Positions 28,191-39,055 of a stretch of 64,000 nt of DNA are shown here, piece by piece. The notes beneath the pieces are model-generated. The model ran no database searches. It was not told where the DNA came from and saw only the letters and a list, made by a program, of their open reading frames with translations. The translations under genes and the position numbers were made by a program. How positions within the stretch are numbered: the first letter of the stretch is position 1; each line of letters begins with the position of its first letter. The stretch is from assembly GCA_009741485.1 (NCBI GenBank), contig CM019216.1, positions 27,607,741 through 27,671,740 on the forward strand, read 5' to 3'. Source of the stretch: Malurus cyaneus samueli. Taxonomy: Eukaryota; Chordata; Aves; Passeriformes; Maluridae.

Positions 28191-29209
28191 AATGAAGCCT
28201 CCGATAACTTCTGTTGCACAAAATTAGTAAAGAAAGGAAAAAGAAGGGTGGCATAGTAATGCAATTAAATGTAGGTTGCAGAGTTAAAAGATACTGTTTT
28301 GTGAGGGAATAGAAAACTTACTCATTCTGTGTAAATTGGGAAGTTTTTGAGAATGGTGTACTTTTCATTTTTAAGGATGTAGTCAGAATTGTACCAGAAT
28401 AAACCTCAAAAGTTTGGTACAAATTTTTGTACCTTTTCTATCAAAACCTGATAGACTGGAAATTAACTTAAAATCTTAGATCTGATATTGTGGGTAAATG
28501 AACAAGATTCTTAAATTATTAACTATGCCATTTTCTAATGGTAGAGAAATGAGCAAGATTAATTAAGAAATAGACAGTATCTCTATGAATGACAAGAAGA
28601 CAGTCTGGTGCAGCTTCCACAAATGAAGGCATCATCTCAGTGTGAGATTAAAGTAAGCTTTTGCACTTGGTTGCTTTAAAATCAAGTAAGTTAGAGGTGC
28701 CCTGGTCTAGTCTAGAGAAGACCTTGTGCTGGTCTTCTGCAGCACTTCTCTGCCTGCTTTTATGATGGTTTCTTAGCACAAAACATTAAAGTTGATCAAG
28801 GTGCAATGTGGAGGTATAATGGAGATTACCAGCATATAAATTTCTATCCAGTAATTTCAAGACAATTGATTTACAGTGTCAAGGTGTGGGAAATTCAGTG
28901 AAGGTCCAGATATTTATTTCTGCATTTCCACTTTTATTAAATAGGAGGGAGATGCTGCTTCTTATGTGTAGACATAATTTCTCAGTGGTTCATTTTAGTA
29001 GAGGTGAAGTTATGAGGAGTTCATAAATATTTTAAAATACTTTTTAGATACTGAAAGATGATTTATCTTATTATGTAAGGACCACTTACAGGTGTGGTAT
29101 TAGTACCATACTGTCACATTTTTGTTTTGTAGATGTGCAGCAGAGAGTGTTAAGTTGTAGCTTGATTTGGGTATAAAATTGGGAGTCAGTCATCACTGGA
29201 TACTAAACA

Positions 29210-29720
29210 GTGAATTAGGTGAGAGTATCAAAAACCTTATGGAAGTAAAGGAAGACACTCTGTGATGCTCCACACTCGTCTGCCAAACTAGTCATGACAC
29301 TGCTAAAAGTTGTGGGTTTGGTCAAGCATGACTTCTTCTTGATGAAGCCATGATGATTCCTCCCATTAACTTTCTTGTCCTTTATGTGCCTGGAAGTGGT
29401 TTCCAGTTTAGCTGTCCCATCACCTTCCCAGGTATTGAGGTGAGATTGAGCAACCAGTTGTTCTCTGGGTGTTCCTTCTTGCCCTTGAAGATAACAGTGA
29501 CAGAAGAGTGTACTTGGTGGAACAGTGAAAGGACAGCATTGAAAAATAAAGTAATAGAAAATTATTGTATCCCAGTTACCGTTATCTACAGGATTGCAAG
29601 AATTTATAGTGTCCATTCTGGATCTGATTAATGAGTGTATCCCTGCTCCTCTACTAAAAATTTGAGCTTTGTAGGTGAAAATATTTGTAAGAGATTGCAA
29701 GATCAATTCTTTATTTGCCT
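29210..29720 (-). repeat. CR1 LINE fragment, internal reverse transcriptase region
   Basis: The - strand translation of 29215-29330 ends with a run resembling '(L)YFHKVFDTLT', the decayed form of the CR1 'D-F-S-K-A-F-D-T-V' reverse transcriptase block. It is preceded by 'CLTKPTTFSSVMTSLADECG', with several substitutions. Further right on the + strand, 'gttccttcttgcccttgaag' matches the CR1 block 5' of this motif. This is an old internal fragment without the 3' end, antisense to SMAP1. Confidence 0.75.
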
Positions 29721-30527
29721 CCTCAATTTGGCAAAAGTATCTTAATACCTGCTGAATAAGGGGTAACTTAAATTAGTTGTTGTGGCTCTTTTCATTACAA
29801 AGACTCAAGTTTTTTTAGGTAAAAAATTCCAGATAAGCTGACTATATGGAGGGTGCAAAAGAATCAACTCCCTGGAAGCTTGTTCTGGCTTGAATTTCTT
29901 TCAGCGATATTTGCAAACAAACTGTTTCCAATAATCTCAAAATAATTTAAAGCAGTGGACATTGCTTACTGTCAGTAGTTCTCCAACACAAAAACAACCC
30001 TGAAGGGTAATGTAGTGGTCATTAGTGACAGCTGTGAAAAATGGCCATGCAAGCCCTGCATATCAAAGATGTCTTGATGTTCTGCTGTTTGCAAGGACAT
30101 TGTTCCAGAAGAATGTACTAGCAGCATAAAAATGATTTCGAACAAGAAGCTGTTAATACATGACCTGAAGTAAATATATCTAGGAATTGCTATAACCGTG
30201 TACTTCATTCCCTAAAACCACATATATTACTAAGACTATCTTGAATGTCATAAAAAAAATAGTAGCTCCAGTAACCTTGAAGGCTCCACTTGAAAATAAA
30301 TGCACAGAATTGTGTACCTGTTCCCATCTACTTGCATTTTTCATATCAGATTTTTAATGCTATTTTTAGTTTGCTTAATCATGCTTAGTCTCCTAACTTC
30401 TATGCAGTCTTATTCCAAAGGGCACAACAAGGAATAGATTATCTAGTACTGGTGTCAATAATTAAAAATAATTGCTGTGGGTGTCAAGCAGACTACTGAT
30501 AGAAACTGAGATGAATCTTGGTGTAGC

Positions 30528-30583
30528 AAGACTTCCAAGCATTTGTCATGCTATCAAGACTCCCAAGCATTTGTCATGCTATC
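30528..30583. repeat. 28-bp tandem duplication
   Basis: Two adjacent 28-bp units, each containing 'ccaagcatttgtcatgctat', lie at 30528-30555 and 30556-30583. They differ at one base (t/c at the seventh position). The near identity implies a recent slippage event. Confidence 0.93.
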
Positions 30584-33500
30584 ATGCATCTCTACAAAAT
30601 GTGATAGTTTATAGATAAAACACAGCACTAAATTAAACAGGAAGTTTAAGAAATATCACTGCCTTGTTATACGGGTTTTTTTCCTGTTGCACACTTCTGT
30701 GCTGATCGAGTGCAATACTTACCATTAACATCTCTACACTGGCCACTCTCTACATAAAGCTTCGTCATCTATGAGTCCTGTTGGGGCAAAATTGCTAAAA
30801 AGAAATTGACCAACACATTTCTCTTTATGATGAGAAATAAGAGTTTCTAGTGTCTCCTGTATGATTCCCTTTTTGCTCTTTTCCAAAAGTTTCAATACCT
30901 TGTTTATGCCAGAATTACATGGGCTGGAAGAGACCTCTTGAATTTCTCTCCTCCAGGCTCAGAAATATCGTATGATCTCTGCTACAGAACACTGAAGTAA
31001 GGCATTGTTTTTCATTATACCTACTTCAAGTGGATGACAGTGCAGAATCCATGGGACTGAACAGAGCACAAGACTGTCTCAAGAAGAAGCGTGGTAGTGA
31101 GGGGTCATTTGGGTATTCTTTAGAGTAACTGTGTGTGCAAGATTCTTGTTCTAGCTCATTCCACTGGTGCCAGCCTTACTTAATTTATGTCTAAGTGTAG
31201 GTTACTTTAGATAACTCCCTATTTGTGAATTATGGCAGACCTTAAGCACCAAACAGTTGTCTTCTGAATTTGCACAAAAGCCCTCCTGTGTGCCATGAAG
31301 CATTGTAAACAGAAATAAAGGCATACCAAATTCTAGAATGGATTGAAATCTCAGACAAGAGGACTGGAAATTCCAGGAAATGTTACAGGGAGAGAATGGG
31401 GGGAATTAAATAATATTGCAAGTAAAATTAAAGAGGAAGATTTTTTTTTGTTCCAAATAGCTGCTGAATATTGCTTTGTGCATCTGCTGTTGTACAGACG
31501 AATTATTGGTAAATGTTAGGTGACTAATGTGTTATTTTCATTTTTCAGACTGAAGGTTAGAATGTTGGTGAAAACCCTGTAGCTCTAAAGATGTTGAATA
31601 GCGCTTTAAGGAAAAAAATCTCCACCAAGGAAACAAATGCACTATTAATGGCTAGAAATATTTGCTCTGCTAACAAGCTTGAAAACAATTTTGCAGCTTT
31701 TCTTAAAGTAACTAACTAGGAAGTAACCTGGAAATATAGTGGTTTACATACTGGCAAGAGGAGCAAAATGATGGACAGAATGATCAAGAAATAATAGTAA
31801 GGATACTGGAAAAGAGTATCTTAAGGGATCATATTTTTATAGACATTCATATTTTTATACCTTGTATCTTCATTGCCTTTCTTATTTAGAGAGTGATGAA
31901 ACAGAAATATGCATTTAGTATTTCCTGAAAATGTTCATTTGACAAAGCAGAGTACCTAACTATATTATTTATTCCTCCCATATTTTTAAATTTTTAGTTT
32001 AAGTAATGAGATTAATTTGCCACAATAATAAGCACCAAATATAAGAAAATGCTGTATGTTGAACTCTTTAGTTCTTATTTATGTATGCAGAAATGTTTGC
32101 ATTCAAAACTAACCTCAAGGTTTAAAATATTTCAAATTTGTTCGTTTATTTATTTATCAGAAACCTAATATGGAGTAATGAAAATTTGCACATTTAGTAT
32201 AATTCTAAGAGTTTTTCTTTTAAATTAAAAGAAATAATTCTATATTCAGAATTTTTAAGCTATTTAAGCAAATGGGGAAAAAAGCCAGTTTCATGAAATC
32301 AAGGGGTGTGTCAGAAATGCTTGTTTTTACAGCTTCTGTGACCCATAGTTTTTCTTATAGAGGTGGAGAAGACTCAAATGTGCAAAGTTTTATGGCAAAT
32401 TCTGTTCTGAAGTGCTCACTGTTAATTCTGATTAGTGGATCTTTTCTAATAATAAGTTTGTTGGTTTATGGCATATTTACTGAGATATGGTCAGTTGTAG
32501 AAAACTTCATTTCCAATTGTCACTTTTAAAAAATTCTTGCTATGCTGTCATGGTTTACTTTGAAAAGTGATGCTTTTTTGGAGCATTTAGAATCAGTGTT
32601 GTGTGTTCCAGATCATGAACACAATGATGAAAGTTGTAATGTAGTATAGTATCAGGGAATTAATGGGCAGTTTTTTCATCAGGCTATTTCCCAAACAGCT
32701 GGATCTTGAGCAAGGTGTGTAAAGTGAACCTAAGGATTTTTGGCAAGAGGAAGCAAGTATTTCCCTGAAAGCTTAGCAAGGGTCAGATAGTGTGTGATGA
32801 TACCGGTTCGTGGTAGCTGCAGCAATGGAATTTGGTTTCTTGGAGCTCTTTGTTGGAGGGTTTCAGTGGGGACTTGCTCATGCAAAAGGAGTGTCTGTAG
32901 TGTAACAGGCTTTGGTTCACTTGGGCTGACTTTGAATTCTCTGGAGTTTCCTCACTGCTCTTTGCAAACACCAAGCTTGTTACTGTTTATTCCCTTTTGC
33001 AGGAGAGGAGGAAATTAAAGACTTGCTTAAAACATGAGATCTTTATACCCATGTGTTGAACTTTAAAATCTCCTAATGCTAAATACTAGGATTTAATGAC
33101 TTCAGCAACCTCAGAAGCCTCAGTGACCCAGTCAAAGCCAAGTTGTGTATGTGATAAAGGTGTGAGTGAAGCAGGTTCTGCTGGTTTCAGCCCACTGCCC
33201 AGCCTGACAGTAGCCCACCACTATTATTGGGTAATCTCTTCTGGTTACTCATGGATCAGTCAGTCTGCTTCAGGATTTTGTGATAAATATGGAGCAAAGG
33301 CATAATAAATGTGTGCAAGGAAATGCATTTGTCATGTTACTTCTATAAACCAGTGGGTGTTCATTTTAGAAATTGATATTTTGATGGATTCAGGGGATCA
33401 GCCTGGTATTGGTATGCGAAGAGCTATATACAAACCTATGAAGTAATTTTCGTAATCAAATTTCACATCAATACCATCATACATTTTGAAGTCTCTAGGC

Positions 33501-34097
33501 AAGAAAAGACTAGGGGTTTCTTTTTCCAAAGGAGAAGAATGCTGTTATTAGCCTTCAGGTTTATGAAGGAAAAGATCATGAATTTGGATTGTGTGCATCA
33601 GTGCTCAGCATCGTAAATTCTGCATGTTCTGCAGATGCTTTTTTGCAGGAAGGCAAATTAATGTCATTAGTAGGCTTCTAATTTTTAAATTTAAGCTTTT
33701 AAAAACTTTGGTTTTTTTTTTCTCTTCAATGCCTCAGAACTGTGCAGTTTGGTTGCTAACATGAGTTGGTAAATTATAGACAGCTTTTTTGCATTCTGCA
33801 TGATATGCAGTGGTTCAGTTTAAAACTGCAGCTTATTTTTAAGCTATCCTTCAACTTACACTTACGTAAAAATTGCTACATACCAGTGAAAGTACAATGA
33901 TAATTTTTTACAGTCATGTGCCATGTCCCTTTTGACCATAACTGCCACATGCTTCATCACAAATCAAATTAGTTATGATAAATAAATATGGGAAAGTACT
34001 TTTACTTCGATACTGAAGCAGCATATTTAATGAGAATTCTTTAAGCACTGAATCTTTTCAGACAGGTTACTTGTGTTTGTTTTTTTTCCCTTACAAG

Positions 34098-34182
34098 CCA
34101 CAGAAGAAAGAGGATCAGCAATCAGAAGCTAAAGCAAGTCCAAAAAAGTCATCAGAACCCACTATTGACCTTTTAGGACTTG
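34098..34182 (+). CDS. SMAP1: SMAP1 exon carrying most of the clathrin box
   Basis: This exon has 85 nt and ends in phase 1 before gtaagc. It reads PQKKEDQQSEAKASPKKSSE and then P-T-I-D-L-L-G-L, with the last codon split. Together with the first two bases of the next exon it completes L-L-G-L-D, the clathrin-box type motif through which SMAP1 binds the clathrin heavy-chain terminal domain. The Pro/Lys/Ser-rich lead-in matches human SMAP1, which begins LQKKDQQ here as I recall. The acceptor is an unusual aag. A second acceptor, cag, lies six bases downstream (34101-34103), and using it would remove only the residues P-Q without a frame change. I chose the upstream site because it preserves the length of the human protein. 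Confidence 0.9.
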
Positions 34183-35829
34183 GTAAGCAATGCATAATAA
34201 CTTGGTTTTAAATCAAACATAGATATATAATTTTAAATTTTAATGTACGTACTTGAATTTTCTTTGTGCTTACTGATAGTTAGATGAATCTGATTGCATG
34301 CATGAATTTAAAACTATAAGAAAAATGCCATGGGGATGTGGGTATGTTAGTATTTATGTTTTTCTAGGGAGAGTAATGAGCTCCTATGGGAAGGGGAAGT
34401 TATCAAAGTGATCTTCAAAGGGCTTGTGGATTGTAGTATTTCATTGTTTATGGTACAAGTATACTTTACAGTGAAAATTCTGAGGTCATCTGAGTTACGT
34501 GTCTGTAAAACACATTATATCATACAGTTTCTATATTAGTTAAAAGAATGGTAAACTGTCGGACTGTAGGTGACTAATACCTTGTAAAATATATGGGCAT
34601 TTCAGTGCTCTGTACTGACTGCAACCATCATTCATTTTTATTGAATACACCTTTTTTATTTTCTGACTGGCAGGTTACTGTGAATTTGTCTTGTAAACTA
34701 GTTTCTAGTGAAATAATTTAATTTGCACTGTCTGCCTATACTGTTGTGTATAGGCCATACTTGTAAAATATGTCTTTCATTTATCTAGTATTGCACTAAA
34801 TGTAGTTTTTTCCATTTGATAGAATCTTAAAATGGAAATGGAAGAATAAAATATTATAGCAAGTATTTTTATTTCCTTTTGATATTCAGTGTTAGGAAAA
34901 TTTTCTGCAAGCTGTGAGTGGATATTAAGATTATTCATTTTGTATCAATGTAATGGTTATTCTTCATTTTCTGCATAATTTCTACATGATATTGAAGGAG
35001 GGTAATAAGTCTTTTAAATGTAATTTTAAAAACTTTGTAGAAAAATGTTTTGGGTTTTCTTAAATTTTTTGTTTCAAGGTAAAAATAATGTGACAGAGTA
35101 GTAAATGTCTTCTCTGTTTTAGAATTCGCACTATCATCCAAAATGCATGTTATTTTCCCTCTGATATAGAGCTAACTGTAAAGTACCATTTTTGTATGGG
35201 TTATGTGTATGTTGTCCATATCTCATTCCAAGTAATCTGCTACTATAGGCATGCAAATCTTAATTAACACAGTGCAATGAATGTAGAATGAGCCTATTAA
35301 GAAAAAAAAGTCATTTAGACTTGATGGAAAGCTGATTCTCCTTTATTTTCTTTAGCAGACCAACAAACTAATTAAAAACTAAAATTTAATCAATATGTGG
35401 TTTTGAGATTGCTAGGCTTCTGTATTCTTTTGGTCATGATTTGAAAAGTATCTTGGTAACACTGTTTTATGATACAATAATGAACTCGGATTACACTGGC
35501 TTACTTGATATGTGTGCAATAAAAATAGTATTATAATTGGTGTTCAGCAGCTCTGCTTCTTCAGTGAGATATAAAAAGGGCAAAGTTTATAATATGTATC
35601 TTAAAACCCCATAATTTTAGAGGCGGGAATGCTTAAAGATCTTTTAAATAACAAATTGAAAAGTAGTTTAATAAGCCAGTAGCACTTGGAATCCACTGAG
35701 CTGCAAATGAGATATGTGTTAATGAGAACAGACCTGCATATTTCATTTGAAGAGCTGTCTTTTAATTAGCACCTGCAGTAGAAGACTTCAGATAGTATTA
35801 AAAGAGAGATCACATCAACCCAATCTATA

Positions 35830-36412
35830 TCATAGAACCACAGAATAGTCCAGGTTGGAAGAGACCTCAAATGACCATCTGGTCCAAGGGGTCCATGGGA
35901 AGGGGAGCTTAGAGGAGATTGTCTGCCATCACGTCTGGGCACAGCCTACGAACCTCCAGTGATGGGGACTCTACCACATCTGTGGAGCTGTTCTAGTAAA
36001 TGTTCTCAGGTAAAAAAATTCTTTTTTATGTTGTACACTTGTACATGTTGCCCCCTGTCTTCTTTGTGTGGCTCTGTGTGTTGGGAAGAGAGAGGTTCTG
36101 TCCTCTCTGCAGCTGCTCTTTAAGTACTGGAATACTGGGATAAAATTCTTCCTGAGCCTCCCCCTCTCCCAAGAGAAAAGACAGACCTGCTTCAATCTTA
36201 CTTCATAGAAGCCTGCAGCCCTTTGGCCATCTTCATGCCTCTCCTTTGAACTCTCTCCAGTCTATGTCTGTCTTGAATTGCGGGGCCAGAACTCCAGGTG
36301 AAGCCAGGGAAGTGCTGAGTCGTGTGGGATGATCACATCTTTGTGTCAGCAAGTGACACCCCTGTGGATACAGCCCAGAATCCCACTCACCTTCTTTGCC
36401 ACAACAGTTAAA
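35830..36412 (-). repeat. CR1 LINE fragment, divergent subfamily, antisense
   Basis: The + strand begins 'atcatagaaccacagaatag', then 'ccaggttggaagagacctc' and 'atggggactctaccacatc'. It ends near 'cacccctgtggatacagccc' and 'ccactcaccttctttgcca'. The blocks are those of an avian CR1 3' end and untranslated/ORF2 tail on the - strand, but the wording ('agagacctcaaatgaccatc') differs from the copies at 10085 and 38265, which suggests another subfamily. It is inactive. Confidence 0.85.
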
Positions 36413-36808
36413 ATGTTTGATATGTCACAGTAAATAATACTAAAATGGATATGCTTGCTTAGCTCATTCTTCTTACTTAGCAGACATGTTTCTAAGGAGA
36501 ATTCATTCTCTTAGGACTTCATTTCTGCAAATGATGAGTAGTACTAGCTTTTAGTAGGGCAGACCAAAATCACTTGTGATAGCAAGTTAAGTAATTTTAA
36601 TGAATCAGAATTCATGGCAGAATAATTTTGGCTTTCAGAGCAGCCCAGCTTCTTTGCAAAGTATTTTCTTGAGTAACCCTCAGTGCTAGCTTTGGGTATG
36701 GTGTTAGTCTCTGGCTCATTGCTCTTTTTGTCTCAGTTGGTTTTGTAGCAGTGACCTCATCAGAAGGTAAACTTCCTTACATAGGACTTACCCTATGAAG
36801 ATTGTTGA

Positions 36809-36962
36809 TAGACAATTTCATGAAAGTAAAGTCCTTTTCACTTTTTTTTACAAATTGCAAAATTTTGAAGATTATATGCCTTGGCTAGACAATTTTATGA
36901 AAGTAAAGTCTTTTTCACTTTTCTTTACAAATTGCAAAATTTTGAAGATTGTATGCCTTGGC
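36809..36962. repeat. 77-bp tandem duplication
   Basis: Two head-to-tail copies lie at 36809-36885 and 36886-36962, each running from 'tagacaattt' (the first base of the second copy is the same t) to 'atgccttggc'. I count four differences (c/t, c/t, t/c and a/g), so the copies are about 95% identical. The duplication is AT-rich, not coding, and not part of a recognisable repeat family. Confidence 0.93.
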
Positions 36963-38264
36963 AAATTGTACCTTTAGAACTTGTGATAGGAGAAGAGGCA
37001 TAATATCCTCAGTGAAAGTATTATCACATTTGTGTTTCTTCTGAGCCCTTTTAAATAGGTTCATCTGGTTCCTTTGATTTCCTGAGCTGCAGTTTGTTAT
37101 TGAGATGCTGTTTAGATACTAACTTTTTCATGGGTTTTAGCCTTTTGATCCAGAATAGTTTTTTGTTCAGTACTCCATACACAAAAGAGGGAGTAAATGG
37201 ACATGTACAAGCTAAATATTGCTATGCTTTCTCCAAGCAGTAGTATTAGTGCTCTTGCTGTGCAACCCTAAATTCCTTCCCTCTTTTCCCAAGCAGTGGG
37301 AAATAACAACCTGTTTTTGCTGGCCAAGCCTGAAGCTGCTTTTTCAGTCATCTCTGCAATTATTTGGATCTTACTCATGCTGGAAGAATGCCCTGTTGAA
37401 AATGTGGAGGCCTAAAATTGACACTAAAATCAATAATATGGGATTTTATAACATGAATTTTTAATAAGATAATTATAGGAAACATTCTTCAGTTTGAAAG
37501 TCAGAGTGTGTAAACCTCAGTTCTTCAGCACATAAATGATTGGCGGTGCTGTATTTTCATCTCTATGGTGTTAACCTTGTGGTCTGTGCTCCTGTTTGGG
37601 TTTTTTTCTTACATGGTAGATGTCTCCACTTATGCCAGCTTGATATAAATGATTTCTTAATATCTTGTAAAAAATGGTGTGATAGCTGTGTGCAAATGTG
37701 GAATTTTGGAATGTTACACAGGCAGTTTGGGATCATTGTTTTTGCCAAGGTATGCCACTTAGAAATTATTTTAACATACGGAGAAAAAAAAAGAGGAAAA
37801 AATTGTATTTTAAAATTATATTACCTTGAAGAATTACCAGAAAGAAGAATATTCTGCATCATTTGCCATATTCAGATTTGCCCTTTGTAAAATGAGCACT
37901 TGCATATTCTGGATTAACCGCTGTAGTTACAATAAATGACCAGAAGAAAAGGGATTCATTATGTTGTTATTATTTTCTGAATTTGATGTGTGGGACATTC
38001 ATCTGGCATGGTTGAAGGTAAAGTATGATGTGCTAAAAGCTGCTTATCTGCTTCTGCAAGCAAAATACTCAAAGAATTCAGTGAAGTTTTGAGAGGTTAA
38101 TCATGATATGAGATGTAGCTGAATGTTGCATAACTGAGATGTACTTTTATCGGTACTGCTGGGTAAGTACTAAAGCAGTATGGTTGGTCCTAAGTGGGAA
38201 ATTTGCATTTAAGAAATAGTAAAGATACATTCATAAGTACATAAATATCATATGTGTAGATCAC

Positions 38265-39055
38265 AGACTCCTAGAATCATAAAACAGTTTGGGTTGGAAG
38301 GGACCTTTCAAGGTCGTCTAGTCCAACCCCCTGCCATAAGCAGGGACATCTTCAATCCAATCAGGTTGCTTGGAGCCCCATCCAGCTGGGCCTTGAATGT
38401 TTGCAGGGAAGGGGCAGCTAGCATCTCTCAGGACAACATTTCACAACCCTCACTGTGAGAATTTCTTTCTTATATCTAGTCTAATCTATCCTGTTTTCGT
38501 TTAGAACCATTGTCCTTTGTTGTATCACTACAGGCCCCCCAAAAAGTCTGTCCCAATCTTTCCTGTAAGTCTTTAGGTACTGGAAGGCTGCGGTACTGGA
38601 AGCCTTCTCTTCTCCAGGCTGAGCAACCCCAACTATCTCAGATTTTCCTTATAGGGGAAAATCCCTCTGATTGCCTTCATGGCCCTGCTCTGGACCTTCT
38701 CCAACAGTCTGTGTCTTTCCTGTGCTGGGGAACCCAGAGCTGGATGCAGGACTGCAGGTGGGCTCTCACCAGAGTGGAATAAAGGAGTGGAATCCCTTCC
38801 CTCCACCTGCTGGCCACACTGCTTTGGATGCAGCCCAGGATACAGTTGAGTTTCTGTCTGCAAGTCCACATTACCTGCTCATGTCCAGATTTTCATCCTC
38901 CAGGATCCATAGGTCCTTCTCTGCATGGCTGCTCTCAATCCTTTCGTCCTCCAGCCTGTATTAAAAGCAAGGGCTGCCCTGGCCTGGTGCAAGACCTTGC
39001 ACTTGGCCTTGTTGAACCTTACGAGGTTTGCATGGCCCCACTTCCTGAGCTTGTA
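38265..39055 (-). repeat. Long CR1 LINE copy with 3' terminus, antisense
   Basis: The + strand reads 'tagaatcataaaacagtttg', 'ggttggaagggacctttcaa', 'tagtccaaccccctgccata', and so on in consensus order to 'cttgcacttggccttgttga' and 'accttacgaggtttgcatgg'. At about 790 bp it is one of the two longest CR1 pieces in the window and among the best preserved. It spans the 3' untranslated end and the C-terminal part of the old ORF2. The frame is broken. Its orientation is antisense to SMAP1. Confidence 0.92.

Larger units (their letters stand above)
12731..34097 (+). other. SMAP1: Large SMAP1 intron, 21.4 kb
   Basis: This AT-rich intron lies between gtaagc and an acceptor at 34096-34097. I found no exon-like or RNA-gene-like sequence in it. 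Recognisable contents are a TA/TG microsatellite (12812-12849), paired poly-T runs (28132-28143 and 28176-28190), a CR1 fragment (about 29210-29720) and a 28-bp tandem duplication (30528-30583). Open frames near 22306-22969 (the longest is 154 codons) show no recognisable family or splice context and are treated as chance. Confidence 0.75.

Noticed and set aside
30900..31000. 'gggctggaagagacctcttg' as the start of another CR1 3' end.
   Set aside because: Only one short block resembles CR1; the following blocks do not appear in order.
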